NCBI RefSeq assembly: GCF_003855095.1
Contig: NZ_CP033972.1
Span: 1-64,000, forward strand
Reading direction: 5' to 3'
From: Gordonia insulae
GTDB taxonomy: Bacteria > Actinomycetota > Actinomycetes > Mycobacteriales > Mycobacteriaceae
DNA length: 64,000 nucleotides
Positions 1-9,432 of this stretch are shown in pieces. The first letter of the stretch is position 1, and each line of letters opens with the position of its first letter. A program made the translations under genes and the position numbers. The notes under the pieces are model-generated. The model saw only the letters and a list, made by a program, of their open reading frames with translations, did not search any database and had not been told where the DNA came from.

Positions 1-123
1 CCGGGGCTGCTGCGCCTGCGCGTGCAGCAACTGCCGATGCGCTTCGGCCTGCCGAAAGTGCGCGTCCGCGATCACCGGATCGGACGGTGGCGGATTCGAG
101 GTGGGGCGTCGTGGCCACCGCAT
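1..123 (-). CDS. Hypothetical phage protein, 5' part only (runs off left edge)
   Basis: An open frame starts at ATG 123-121 and stays open to base 1, giving 41 residues with no stop. Its ATG overlaps the TGA of the membrane protein gene upstream (ATGA), the arrangement used by most genes of this operon, which is the main reason to accept it. The visible part is Pro/Arg-rich at the start, then Gln/His/Ala-rich. I do not recognise a family. It follows the lysis genes and could be a late-operon accessory gene. Confidence 0.45.
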   Translation of the reverse strand, partial: MRWPRRPTSNPPPSDPVIADAHFRQAEAHRQLLHAQAQQPR

Positions 124-446
124 CACGCCTCCTCGAGCTGCTTGTGCAGAGCCTCACCGATCCGCACCTGCAGGTGCGCGGCGTCGGCGAGATCCGAGAT
201 GCTGTCGGCCTGAGTGGCATTCGTCGTGACCAGCGTGCTGTTGGTGTTCGTCAGCGCCACCAACGCACTGGCTTGGGCGGCGATCCGGTCCCGGAGCTCG
301 GCGGTGTTCGATTCCACGGTGGCCTTGGGGACGAGGTCCCCGCGGACGATCGCCCTCATGACCATCGCGAGTACACCGATGAGCACGAGGGCGAGTGTCC
401 CGACAACGTAGAGCGCGATGTTGTCGGTCAGGTGCGGCGGGATCAT
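123..446 (-). CDS. Small phage membrane protein with coiled-coil tail
   Basis: A 107-residue protein. Residues about 10-32 form one hydrophobic membrane segment; the rest is polar and rich in Ala, Thr, Asn and Glu, with a pattern suited to a coiled coil. It overlaps the holin-like gene upstream by 4 bases and comes third in the lysis cassette. Family role is not established. By position it may assist lysis, as a holin partner or spanin-like factor; this is inference. Confidence 0.6.
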   Translation of the reverse strand: MIPPHLTDNIALYVVGTLALVLIGVLAMVMRAIVRGDLVPKATVESNTAELRDRIAAQASALVALTNTNSTLVTTNATQADSISDLADAAHLQVRIGEALHKQLEEA

Positions 447-814
447 TCCGCGCTGGCGGGCTCGCTCGCCTTCGGGGTCACCTGCGGGCGGGTGCCGACG
501 AAACCGAGTGCGATGGTCAGCAACGCGAGCAGCGCGCCCTGCTGTTCGGTGGTGAGGTCCAGGCCGAACGCGACGACGAGCGGGATGCCGGTCTGCACGA
601 CGGCGACGAGCGCCGGGTAGATGCTCTCGCGCACGGTGATCACGACGACGAGACCGAGGATCGCGTTCGCCGCGGCGAGGATGACGCCCTGGGTGTCGGT
701 CGAGATGCTGAACCCGAACGTGGTCAGGAGCACGAGTGCCGCTGAGATGAGTGCTGTCCAGGCGGCGGGCTCACGTCCGAAGACGAGGCGGGCGGGTGAG
801 GTGGTGGTCATCAC
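443..814 (-). CDS. Putative holin (multi-pass membrane protein)
   Basis: A 123-residue protein with about three hydrophobic stretches (roughly residues 18-38, 44-62 and 68-108, the last possibly two helices) and a polar, charged C-terminus. Small multi-pass proteins directly beside the endolysin are usually holins, which open the cytoplasmic membrane at the end of the lytic cycle. The start overlaps the end of the endolysin gene by 4 bases. Called from topology and position; no motif proves it. Confidence 0.65.
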   Translation of the reverse strand: MMTTTSPARLVFGREPAAWTALISAALVLLTTFGFSISTDTQGVILAAANAILGLVVVITVRESIYPALVAVVQTGIPLVVAFGLDLTTEQQGALLALLTIALGFVGTRPQVTPKASEPASAE

Positions 815-2055
815 TTCTTCCCTTCGAGGGTGTCGCGGGTGTTGGGCACACCGCTCTTCGCGGCCTCGGCGGCCACGAGGTCGTACAGGGTGCGGTTGCC
901 GCCCTGCTCGAATCCGCCGTACTCGCCGGCGTTACGGCCGCCGGTGAGCTGCTGGCGGATGTCCTTCACGTCAGACCCGATCGGGCCGACGTAGACCTTG
1001 AGGCACTTGTAGATGAGGGCTTCAACCTCGGCCATTGTTGCCATCGCAAGCCAGTCCTTTCCTCCGTTGTAGATCGATGTCGCCCTCGAAATCAGTTCGT
1101 CCCAAGGGAAGTTCGGCCCCGGGTCGGTGTGGCCACCGCCCCATTGGCCGAAGTCTCGATGCCCGCACACGCCCGGCGCGGTCGGGAACTTGCCGCCGAC
1201 GTACCGGATCGGGATGTCACGGACGGCACACCGCCAGGCGACGAGCGCGGCGGTGCGCGTGAGCTGGAGGTCTTCGTTTTTCCCATCGCGGGCGTCCGGC
1301 TCCAGCCACTTGTCGCGCTTCCACGCCGCGAACGATCCGGCCATCAGAATGTGATCGCCGCGGGTGTTGGCGTTCATCGCCGACCACGGGTTCTGATCCC
1401 ACGGCACGACGAGGACGGTTTCCCGGTCGTCGCAGACGGCGTTGTAGGACACCTGCGCTGCTGGGGTGCAGAGGTAGTTCGTGATGCTCGCCGCGGTGCC
1501 CGAGCCCTCCTGGGTATGGATGACGATCCAGTCGACATCGCGGCCGCCAGAGTGGCGGTTCGGCGAGATCTGCGTGCGGGTGACCGGGTTGGGTATGGCA
1601 GCCATGGGAGCCTCCTTGGCGGGTGTCGATGATGTGGTCTCGCCCGGGAACCCGCGGCCGGCGAGCCACTTCGCGGGGTCGATGCGGGTGCCGCCGTAGC
1701 CGCGTTCCCAGACGGTGATGTGCAGGTGTGGTCCGGTCGATCCGCCGTTGGAGCCGACGTAGCCGATCAATTGGCCCGCGGCGACTTTCGAGCCGACCTT
1801 CAGGCCCGTAGCGAACGCGTCCCACATATGCCCGTACTCGACACACCCAGCCCCCTCGTCGTCGTCGGAGTCGATGACGATCCACTGGCCATAGCCGTCG
1901 GCGCCGCCGATGTACTGCACGGTGCCGCCCTGGCAGGCGTAGAACGGGGTTCCGTCCTTCGCGGCAAAGTCGAGGCCGTAGTGGAACCCGCCGTCACGCA
2001 GGCCGAAGCCTGAGCTGATTGAGTAGGTGCCCTTCTTCAGTGGATACACACGCAT
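811..2055 (-). CDS. Endolysin: M23 endopeptidase plus N-acetylmuramoyl-L-alanine amidase
   Basis: A 414-residue two-domain lysin that degrades host peptidoglycan. The N-terminal domain is an M23 (LytM-like) metallopeptidase, with zinc ligands in HYGLD (H25, D29) and HLH (110-112). A linker near residues 138-150 leads to an Amidase_2/PGRP-like domain starting near residue 151. It has the first zinc His at VIH (H180) and the later GHRDFGQW segment with nearby Asp-Pro-Gly-Pro-Asn. Residues after about 330 may form a short cell-wall-binding tail. It sits at the head of the lysis cassette, after the minor tail genes. Cutting both peptide and amide bonds in one lysin is common in actinophages. Confidence 0.93.
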   Translation of the reverse strand: MRVYPLKKGTYSISSGFGLRDGGFHYGLDFAAKDGTPFYACQGGTVQYIGGADGYGQWIVIDSDDDEGAGCVEYGHMWDAFATGLKVGSKVAAGQLIGYVGSNGGSTGPHLHITVWERGYGGTRIDPAKWLAGRGFPGETTSSTPAKEAPMAAIPNPVTRTQISPNRHSGGRDVDWIVIHTQEGSGTAASITNYLCTPAAQVSYNAVCDDRETVLVVPWDQNPWSAMNANTRGDHILMAGSFAAWKRDKWLEPDARDGKNEDLQLTRTAALVAWRCAVRDIPIRYVGGKFPTAPGVCGHRDFGQWGGGHTDPGPNFPWDELISRATSIYNGGKDWLAMATMAEVEALIYKCLKVYVGPIGSDVKDIRQQLTGGRNAGEYGGFEQGGNRTLYDLVAAEAAKSGVPNTRDTLEGKK

Positions 2056-2087
2056 GGGTCAACCACCTTGTGTTGCAGAGGGATACG

Positions 2088-3680
2088 TCAGATCGCATTC
2101 GCGAGCGCGGCGAAACCGCCCTGCGCTTGACCGAGCAGCCCGAACGCGCGATCCCACGGACCCTGAGCGCGTTTGTCGAACCCGATCGTCGGCTGCTCGA
2201 TCGCCGCCTCACCGGGCACATGCTCGATGGACACCTCCGACACATACTGTTCGACGACGTTGCCGGCATCCCAGCATGTGATGGTGTCGCCCAATTGGTA
2301 GCGGCGAGCGGTGCCGTTGTCGGCGCCGAAGCTGATGCCCCGACCGTCGGCGGTCCCCGCGGTGGCGGTGATGACCAGCGACTCCTTGCCGCCCTCATCG
2401 TCGAGCATCTTGTGCGCCACCGCGTACGCGTCGAGACTGTGCGCGGCGGTGTTGTCGGCGAACCGTTCCGGTAGGCAGTCGTCGGGGCCAACCGCGTTGC
2501 GGATGTCGTGATCCCAGAACACCTGGTAGGCGAAGAACACGTTGTCGAACAGGTCACCGACACCGACTGACAGCCCCGCGATACCACCGGCGCCGGGGAT
2601 GGTGGCGATGGCCGCGATGATCGCGGCGATGGCGAGGTTGGCGCCGATCTCGATCACGTCGTTGATGACCGACGGCGACTTGCCGCCAACGATCGCCTGC
2701 CACAACGTCGGATGTGAGGCATGGTATTTGAATCGGCCGATCTGGCCTGCGTCGGAACGGAACTGGACGTTGCGACGGTCACGCTTGAGGTGGGTGTCGA
2801 AGACGTAGCCCGCCCGGTTCATGCTGTACGACCACAGCCCGTCGTTGACCGGCTTGAGGAGCTGGGTCAGGTCGAGGAAGTTGTCGGACGAGTAGTTGAT
2901 GATCGACTGCAGCGCGGCTAGGGACGACGTGTTGAAGACCTGAGGGGAGGTGCCGTGCCCGTCCCACACGTTCATCGTGACACCCATCTCCAGGCGTTCG
3001 ATTGTTGGCGTGAACAGGTCGGTGAGGCTCGGGAAGCGGGCCTGTAGCCCGACGCCGCCCTCGCCGATGTCGAAGATCAGGTCGAGCAGATCTTCGACCG
3101 AATCGATGTCATCGAGGTCGGGTTGCTCCCAGCCTTCCGGCTGTTTGATCGGCAGCGCCGCGAACACTGGCACATCGAGTCGGGTCGCCACCGAGGCGAG
3201 ATACGACTTCATCACCGGGTCGGGCCAACCCCACCGGATGTCTTGCTTGCCGGTGATGTTGAACTGCACCTCGGGCGGGAACAGGTTGTTGACCCACGCG
3301 TTCATCGACGACAGCCAGATCGTCTTGTTGCTCTTGACTGTGTACTCCCACGGCGCGCGGCCGGGCGCCCCGTCGAAGTCGACATCCATGATCCGGCCGG
3401 AGAACGCGGGCAACCCGTTGTATCCGGCGCGGAAGTGCCAGCACGTGGTGTCGATGTTGTCCTTGCGGATCTGGTCGACCAGCGGATGGTCGGGCGCCAG
3501 CGAAAAGCGGCCCTCTTCTGGCGCGAGCCCCCACGTCGGTTTGATCATTGCGCGTTCGTAGCGGCCGATCGGACGCCATTCGATCACCGAGTTGGCGCCG
3601 GTACCGCTGCGGCGGCCGACGTCGAAGTAGTCGAATGCCGCCTCGTCGTTGTTGGGGCGCGCATACCCGGGTGCAGTCAC
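2088..3680 (-). CDS. Minor tail protein (Gp37/Gp28-like)
   Basis: A 530-residue protein in the tail-tip region, directly after the distal tail gene and overlapping it by 4 bases. Composition and position match the Gp37-like minor tail proteins of actinobacterial siphophages, which form part of the baseplate or tail tip. Around residues 345-385 there is a hydrophobic Ala/Ile/Gly-rich stretch, the kind of segment that could insert into or contact the membrane. No enzymatic motif seen. This is the last structural gene before the endolysin. Confidence 0.8.
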   Translation of the reverse strand: MTAPGYARPNNDEAAFDYFDVGRRSGTGANSVIEWRPIGRYERAMIKPTWGLAPEEGRFSLAPDHPLVDQIRKDNIDTTCWHFRAGYNGLPAFSGRIMDVDFDGAPGRAPWEYTVKSNKTIWLSSMNAWVNNLFPPEVQFNITGKQDIRWGWPDPVMKSYLASVATRLDVPVFAALPIKQPEGWEQPDLDDIDSVEDLLDLIFDIGEGGVGLQARFPSLTDLFTPTIERLEMGVTMNVWDGHGTSPQVFNTSSLAALQSIINYSSDNFLDLTQLLKPVNDGLWSYSMNRAGYVFDTHLKRDRRNVQFRSDAGQIGRFKYHASHPTLWQAIVGGKSPSVINDVIEIGANLAIAAIIAAIATIPGAGGIAGLSVGVGDLFDNVFFAYQVFWDHDIRNAVGPDDCLPERFADNTAAHSLDAYAVAHKMLDDEGGKESLVITATAGTADGRGISFGADNGTARRYQLGDTITCWDAGNVVEQYVSEVSIEHVPGEAAIEQPTIGFDKRAQGPWDRAFGLLGQAQGGFAALANAI

Positions 3681-4516
3681 AGGGCGCTCCGGTAGATCTG
3701 CGGCACCGTCACATCGAGCTTCGTCGCCCCGGTGGTGCTGGTGCCGGTGATGTTGACGGGGATGCCGGTGGTGCGGGCCGGAGCCTGGCTACGCCACCGG
3801 TCATCGTCGCCGCCGACCGCGGCCAGCGTGTACAGACTCATGGTGCGGTCGACGCCGGCCTGGTCGGTGACGCCGTACCAGTTCGGGTCGGTGTCGATTT
3901 CGAGATACTGGCCGCCCGCCAGGTTCGGCAATTTGACCTGCTCGTCGAGCAGGCCGAGGCGCGGGTTGGTGATCGGCCCGGTCAGCCGCATACGCACCCA
4001 CGACGGCACGGTGCCGTGATTCTCGACGGTCGCGGTCGCGAATTGTGCTGCGGTGAAAGAGTATTCGAGCGGGTACGTGCGCCAGTCGGATTCGTCGGAT
4101 TGCAGCACGATCTCGTCGAGGATGAAGGTGTAGCGGACGCGGTCCCAGTTGGCCGGGCCGGGGCGTTGCGCGAGACGCATCACCTGCCAGCGGTCGGACT
4201 CGACGAGACGCAGACGCATCTGATTGTCGCCGCGCTGCGTTTCACCCTCACCGAGCCCGTCCCGCCACTTCGAGAGGACGTTGACCGCGGCAGCGTCGGC
4301 GAGCCCGTGACGGACAGGATGCACGATGGCGCCGATCGCCACCTGCCCGGCCTGCAGGTCGGTGCCGGTGACGGTGATACCGCGCTGGCCGACACCGTGG
4401 ATGGTGTCGTGTTCGAAGGGGGCGCCGTCGATGCCGCGCACGTACTGCGGGGTGACGGGGCTGCCCTGCTGCAGCCAGGTTTCACCGTTGAGGTCGGTGA
4501 GCTGATAGTGCGGCAT
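3677..4516 (-). CDS. Distal tail (Dit)-like minor tail protein
   Basis: A 279-residue protein that links the tail tube to the tip. The frame is open far upstream (to 4804), but the real start is ATG 4516-4514, which overlaps the tape-measure stop codon (ATGA). The N-terminal sequence with a GIDGAPFEHDT segment resembles phage tail family (Dit-type) proteins. Position between tape measure and the large minor tail protein supports this. Confidence 0.85.
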   Translation of the reverse strand: MPHYQLTDLNGETWLQQGSPVTPQYVRGIDGAPFEHDTIHGVGQRGITVTGTDLQAGQVAIGAIVHPVRHGLADAAAVNVLSKWRDGLGEGETQRGDNQMRLRLVESDRWQVMRLAQRPGPANWDRVRYTFILDEIVLQSDESDWRTYPLEYSFTAAQFATATVENHGTVPSWVRMRLTGPITNPRLGLLDEQVKLPNLAGGQYLEIDTDPNWYGVTDQAGVDRTMSLYTLAAVGGDDDRWRSQAPARTTGIPVNITGTSTTGATKLDVTVPQIYRSAL

Positions 4517-7500
4517 CAGCGCCTCGATGCGATCTGTGGGGCGTTGAATGGGTCCTTGATGCCGTCGACCTTCACGGTGATGTTCTTGCCCTCCTTGACA
4601 GCCCAGATGAGTTCGGCGATCTGCTGCTGGATCTGGCCACCCACGCTCGACAGGGTCGAGGACACAAGCCCGGTGTCGGTGGTGCCGGTGCCGATCTGCG
4701 GGGTGATGTTGCCCAGGTCGACGTTGCCGGTGATCGCCATGTTGGCGTACGGCTCGATCGTGTTGTAGGCGGCAAACCCTGCACCGGTGGCCAGGCCGAG
4801 CCAATCGTTCCAGTTCTTCGGCGCCATCACATCCGAGGTGTCATGCGTGTAGCCGCCGAAGCCGACTGTGCCGCCCCCGGCGAACCGCGGCGGTTCCACC
4901 TGGCCGGCGTTGATGGCCTTGAGGAACGACCGCATGCCGGGCTGTTCGGCGACCTGCTTGCGGATGATCTCCTCGCCCGGCATGCCGAGAAGGTGGACGC
5001 TGTCAGTGTTGCCGACGCCGGGGATGGTGCCGCCGGTGGCCATCTTCGGAACCTGCTCGACCTTGTAGCCGGACGGATTCTCCTTGGCCAGCTTCAGCGC
5101 CGCCTCGGCGTCGCGAACCTTCTGCTGCGCCTTGGTGATCGACTGCTCGGCCGACATCCTCGTCGACTCTTTCGCCTTCGGGTCGAGTTCGCGCTGACGT
5201 TGTTCGGCGATCGCGAGCGCCGCCTTGGCATCCTCGAGGTCCTCGGTGGCATCGGGAACCGACTTGACCTTCGTCTTCTTGGTCTTCGTCTTCGAGTTGG
5301 TGCCGTCGGTGCTCTTGTCCGACTGGTCAGCCCAGTACTCGTCCCACGCCTTCTGCTTCTCGTAGTTGTCGATGATGCGCTGGCGGTACTGCTTTTCGCC
5401 CTTCCACCACCACGGTTCGAGCGGGTTGGAGAAGTTGAGCGTGACGAGGTTGGGGTCTTCGGGCGGCTTCGACGGGGTCGACGTCGCGCTGCTGTCCGAA
5501 TCCGACGACGAGCTGTCGTCGCTCGGGCTGGCGGATGCGCCGGGGGTGGCCGACGGCGAAGTCATCGTCAGACCCGCGCGCAGCCCGTCGTCGGACTCGC
5601 GGCCGGGCAGGCCCGAGCCCCACGGGCTTCCGCCCTCGGCGTTGAAGATCTTCGCGGCGATGATCGACTGCTGCTCCGGAGTGGCCTGACCGGCGGTCGG
5701 TGCGTACTGCGTGCCGCCGTAGCCCGCCCACGTACCTTTTGCGATCTGGTAGAGGCCGGACGCCTCGTTGCCGCCAGAGTTGGCATCCTGGATGCCCTGC
5801 ACGATGGTCGGGTTTCCGCCCGACTCACGCTGGATCAGGTGCGCCCACTCTGGGTTTGGCGACGTCCAGGTGCCGTCAGGCTTCTGAACGATGGGGACGA
5901 TCGCGACCGAGGGTGCGGCCGCGGCCCCGCCTGCTGCGGCGAGCGCTGCCATGTGGCCGAGTGCCCAATGCACATGGTCGGCGTGACCGTTCATCGTCCC
6001 GGCGCCGTAGAAGCCGAAGCCGTCGCCGACATTCTTGCCGTCCTTGATGTTGTGGTCGAACGGCGAATGGATCAGCTCGAGCGAGTCGGCGAAGTTCTGC
6101 GCGATCCACGCGGCGATCTGGCCCATTGGTCCGCCGAGGTCGATCGCCTTGCCGGCGTTGTGGTAGTCGGCGTGTCCTTCCGTCTGCACGGTGCGGGTGG
6201 CCGAGGTGAGGACGGCGTTGGGGAACTGGGTGCGGACGGCATCCCACATCGACTGCTGCTCGGGCGTGGTGATGCCTTCGCCGGAGATGTTGCCCAACTG
6301 GACGAGCCCGCCGTCGGCGAAGCGGGGGAACTGGCGCTGGTTGACGGCGTTCATGAAGTCGACGCCGTAGTAGTCGACGGCGGAGGCCTGGTGCACGAAC
6401 TCGCGGTTGGACAACGCGGCGAGCACCCGGTCGTCACGGGGTCCGCCCGGACCGGAGACCAGCCCGCCGTAGGCCCGTTTGAGCACGCCGAGACCCTGGC
6501 CGAACGCCGGGTTCTCGATGACCGATGCACCCGATCCGGTGACCGTCGCGTACACCTCGATGTTCTTGCGGGCGTTGGCGAGCCAGTCCCGCTTCTTGCC
6601 CTGATAGTCGCTGTCGTCGGCCTTGACGATGATCTGCTTGCCGTTACGGGTTTCGACCTCGACGCCGATCTCGCGCAGCTTGCCGAGCACCTCCGGTGCC
6701 AGCGGTGCCTGCACCTCGATGTTCTTGTCGTTGTTCGTGGTGACCTGGGCGCCCATCGCGCGCAGCCGGTCGAGCACGCCCTGACCGCCCGGGTCGGTCA
6801 CCGAGATCGCCTTACCCTCGGGGATCTGATGGATGTTGTTGGCGAGCTCGAGCGCTTTCTGTCCGCCGGCCTTCATCGCGTCGCCGGCATCGATGGCGTT
6901 GGCAGCCATGGTGCGGATGTTGCCGCCCGCGTTCACTGCCAGGTCGCCTGCGGACTTCATCGCGCGCCCGGTCTCGCCCAGCGCCCCGGGGAGGTGCGAC
7001 CCGAGTTCACCGGCCACCTTGAGCGCGTTGCCGATCGGGATGAGAAATGCATCGGCGATGTAGGAGCCGACCCCGAGGACGGTGGCACCGAACTGAGTGA
7101 GGTAGCCGCCAAGGATGAGTAGGCCACCGCCGAACTGAACACCCGCTTTCGCCGCGGCGAGGAAGGCGTTCTCGATGTCGCGGGAGTGCGTGGTCACCCA
7201 GTTCGCGGCGTCGCCGACCTGCGGAGCGAACGCCTCGGCCAGCTTCACCTTCATGTTGTCAGCGGCCATCGAGATGCGGTTCCTGACGCCCTCGATCGAG
7301 GATGCGGCGCCGCCCATGTCGTCACCGGCACGTTGCGCGGCGCCCCCGACGTCGCCGAATTCCCGCTTGGCTTTCGCCAGATCAAGGCTGTCGATCGCCT
7401 GGCCGAGGTCCTCCCACTGGGTGCCGAACAGTTCGACGCCAATACGGTTTCGCTCAACCGGGTCCTTGATGTTCGCCAGCGCGAGGAGCGTCGTGCGGGA

Positions 7501-8613
7501 CATGCCCAGCGCGGCATCTCCACCCTTCGCGAACGCGGTCGCTGTTTCGTCGACGTTCAATCCGAGCGAGGTGAAAGCGTCCTCGGTCGACTTCGATCCG
7601 TCAACGACTCGAATGCTCAGTTCCTTCATCGCGTCCGCTGCGATGTCGGTGTCACGCGCACCGGCCTTCGACATCTGCGAGATCGTGCCCAGCGCTGTCG
7701 CCCCGTCGATTCCGAGCTTGCGCCACTGGGTCGAATACTCGACCAGAGTGTCGAGCAGGTCGCCAGAGACGTTGAGCCCCCTCTGCTGCGCGACCGTGAT
7801 CAGATCGAATGCCTCGGTGGCGTTGTCGGCGAGGCCGGTCTTCACCATCTGCCCGGCCGCGCGCGCCGTCTCTTCGACGTCGTAGCCCATCTTCTTGAGA
7901 ATCTCGAGCTTCTCGATGACCGGCTGAATCTGGGCCGCGCTCGCATTGCCATCGAGGAGCCCCGACTGCATGGCGACACCGGCGGCGCGCATGTTCTCGT
8001 TGACGCCTTCGCCCCACGCATTGCCGTAGGCACCGCCCGCCGCCTTGCCGACCTCAGCCATCTGCCGATCGGTGAAACCGAACGTGGCTTTTGTCTCGCC
8101 TCGCTGAGCCTGGATCTCGAAGCCCTGCATGACGTTGTCGGCGAGCAGCTTGCCTGCGCCGATACCGAGCGCCGCGGCACCGGCCAGCGCGATGCCGACA
8201 GCGCCGCCCTTGCCGCCGATCTTCGCGACACCGGGCGCGAAGCCATCCAGGAAACCGCCCGCCGACTCCCTGCCCGATTCGGCTGCCGCCTGACCCATGC
8301 CGGAAAACGACTGCGAGAGTGCCTGCTTGCTGTCGGAACCCGCCTTACGGAACGCGCCGGTGATGCCGTCACCCGCCGACTTCGCGTCGGCCTCGGTTTT
8401 CTTGAGCGCCGACGACATCTGCGTCTGCGCCTTATCGACCGACTGGGCGGCGTCCCGACTGCCCTTGGTGAACGCCTTCTCGGTCTGCTGGCCGGCATCC
8501 TCGGCTTTGCGGCCGAGCTGCTTGAACTCGGTGCCCGCCTTGTCGACATCGGACTTGAACTGGTCGATGTCGAGTTCCATCGTGGCGCGGAGCTTGCCAA
8601 CGTCAAGAGGCAT
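4516..8613 (-). CDS. Tape measure protein with two embedded peptidoglycan-hydrolase domains
   Basis: A 1365-residue protein that sets tail length and passes into the host during DNA injection. Residues 1-140 are charged and helical (Lys/Ala/Gln/Glu). Residues about 150-430 match the TP901-type tape-measure core. A Gly/Ala-rich membrane-like stretch lies near 480-520. Residues about 780-890 resemble an M15-type peptidase (GHADYHNAGKAIDLGG, later HADHVHW). Residues about 915-1000 resemble a transglycosylase/lysozyme fold (IQRESGG, SGLYQIAKGTW). A Lys/Glu coiled segment follows near 1090-1150. The start overlaps the tail-chaperone reading frame by 11 bases. Confidence 0.93.
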   Translation of the reverse strand: MPLDVGKLRATMELDIDQFKSDVDKAGTEFKQLGRKAEDAGQQTEKAFTKGSRDAAQSVDKAQTQMSSALKKTEADAKSAGDGITGAFRKAGSDSKQALSQSFSGMGQAAAESGRESAGGFLDGFAPGVAKIGGKGGAVGIALAGAAALGIGAGKLLADNVMQGFEIQAQRGETKATFGFTDRQMAEVGKAAGGAYGNAWGEGVNENMRAAGVAMQSGLLDGNASAAQIQPVIEKLEILKKMGYDVEETARAAGQMVKTGLADNATEAFDLITVAQQRGLNVSGDLLDTLVEYSTQWRKLGIDGATALGTISQMSKAGARDTDIAADAMKELSIRVVDGSKSTEDAFTSLGLNVDETATAFAKGGDAALGMSRTTLLALANIKDPVERNRIGVELFGTQWEDLGQAIDSLDLAKAKREFGDVGGAAQRAGDDMGGAASSIEGVRNRISMAADNMKVKLAEAFAPQVGDAANWVTTHSRDIENAFLAAAKAGVQFGGGLLILGGYLTQFGATVLGVGSYIADAFLIPIGNALKVAGELGSHLPGALGETGRAMKSAGDLAVNAGGNIRTMAANAIDAGDAMKAGGQKALELANNIHQIPEGKAISVTDPGGQGVLDRLRAMGAQVTTNNDKNIEVQAPLAPEVLGKLREIGVEVETRNGKQIIVKADDSDYQGKKRDWLANARKNIEVYATVTGSGASVIENPAFGQGLGVLKRAYGGLVSGPGGPRDDRVLAALSNREFVHQASAVDYYGVDFMNAVNQRQFPRFADGGLVQLGNISGEGITTPEQQSMWDAVRTQFPNAVLTSATRTVQTEGHADYHNAGKAIDLGGPMGQIAAWIAQNFADSLELIHSPFDHNIKDGKNVGDGFGFYGAGTMNGHADHVHWALGHMAALAAAGGAAAAPSVAIVPIVQKPDGTWTSPNPEWAHLIQRESGGNPTIVQGIQDANSGGNEASGLYQIAKGTWAGYGGTQYAPTAGQATPEQQSIIAAKIFNAEGGSPWGSGLPGRESDDGLRAGLTMTSPSATPGASASPSDDSSSSDSDSSATSTPSKPPEDPNLVTLNFSNPLEPWWWKGEKQYRQRIIDNYEKQKAWDEYWADQSDKSTDGTNSKTKTKKTKVKSVPDATEDLEDAKAALAIAEQRQRELDPKAKESTRMSAEQSITKAQQKVRDAEAALKLAKENPSGYKVEQVPKMATGGTIPGVGNTDSVHLLGMPGEEIIRKQVAEQPGMRSFLKAINAGQVEPPRFAGGGTVGFGGYTHDTSDVMAPKNWNDWLGLATGAGFAAYNTIEPYANMAITGNVDLGNITPQIGTGTTDTGLVSSTLSSVGGQIQQQIAELIWAVKEGKNITVKVDGIKDPFNAPQIASRR

Positions 8614-9432
8614 CGGGTGTGCTCCTTTCGGCGCGTAGGGCGCGAGCCAGCCGCGTTTCGGTTTCGATCAGGTCAAAGATGCGCAGTTGCAGCCACCGCC
8701 AGGTGCGTTCACGCAGGACACCCGATTCGACGTCGACCGCGAACTCGGTGTGCAGGTCGAGTTCGATTTCGCGCCAGTGTTCGAGCAGGTTGCGCCAGGT
8801 GAGAGGTTCAGGTTGCCGCGATGGGGCGTACTCGAGAGGGTTTTCCCACTCGCGGTAGTTGGTTCCGGGGACGGGTTGGCCGCCGCCGGGGTCGTCTACT
8901 CCGAGGGCGCCGGGGCGGGGGTCGTACCAGCCGCGCGAGCCTTTGACCCAGCCTTCTTGGCCGGCGCCTTCTTGGCGGCCGCCCGCCGCGTCGCCCGATT
9001 CGGCTTCTCCGGCTCCGGGTCCTGTTCGGTCTCCGATGCCGGTGCCGAGAAGTTTGGGAGCGGAATCATCCCCGATTCCCAGAACTTCTCGGCCATCTCG
9101 TGACTCATGCCGAACCACATGAGCGCGGTCTGCAGCGCACGCAGTGCTTGGTCGCCCGACACGTTGTCGGTTTCCATCTGCTCCCACGCCGACCCGGCAT
9201 CACCGGTGATGACCTTGGTGTCGGGATCGTAGGTGGCGCCATAGATTTCGGCGCCGAGCTGCAGCGCCAACGTCTGCGACTCGTCGCGGGACTGCCCGAT
9301 CAGGTCGGGGTTGGTGTAGTAGTCGCGGATGCGCAGCACCAGATCCGCCGACGGTGACACGGCGTACTTCTGGCCGTTGATCGGCAGGGCGAGTTCCGGG
9401 GTGAGGAACTCGCGCAGGTCAGAGAATCCCAC
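8603..9432 (-). CDS. Tail assembly chaperone, -1 frameshift fusion (G-T product)
   Basis: The second frame is open from 9187 to 8603. Its part beyond the G stop reads as a normal protein (NYREWENPLEYAPSR, then WRNLLEHWREIELDLH), while its own 5' end is a shadow of G. The shift from frame G to this frame is -1, as in lambda G-T and most siphophages. I found no consensus XXXYYYZ heptamer. The best by-eye site is a run of five C on the coding strand (8921-8917), where a tRNA on CCC can step back onto CCC. The exact shift site is uncertain. T ends inside the tape-measure start. Confidence 0.75.
8896..9432 (-). CDS. Tail assembly chaperone (G-type, unshifted product)
   Basis: A 178-residue protein starting at GTG 9432-9430, with AGGAGG seven bases upstream. 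In long-tailed phages this gene lies between the tail tube and tape-measure genes and coats the tape measure during tail assembly. The C-terminal 40 residues are Lys/Ala/Arg/Pro-rich. The gene overlaps a second reading frame in the -1 register that continues to 8603, the classic G/GT layout. The Shine-Dalgarno is presented in a hairpin loop (9432-9451). Confidence 0.85.
   Translation of the reverse strand: MGFSDLREFLTPELALPINGQKYAVSPSADLVLRIRDYYTNPDLIGQSRDESQTLALQLGAEIYGATYDPDTKVITGDAGSAWEQMETDNVSGDQALRALQTALMWFGMSHEMAEKFWESGMIPLPNFSAPASETEQDPEPEKPNRATRRAAAKKAPAKKAGSKARAAGTTPAPAPSE

Noticed and set aside
4843..7122. 759-codon open frame on the plus strand
   Set aside because: It is antisense to the tape measure gene, with Arg/Asp/Leu/Val composition typical of high-GC shadow frames, and has no domain or ribosome site.
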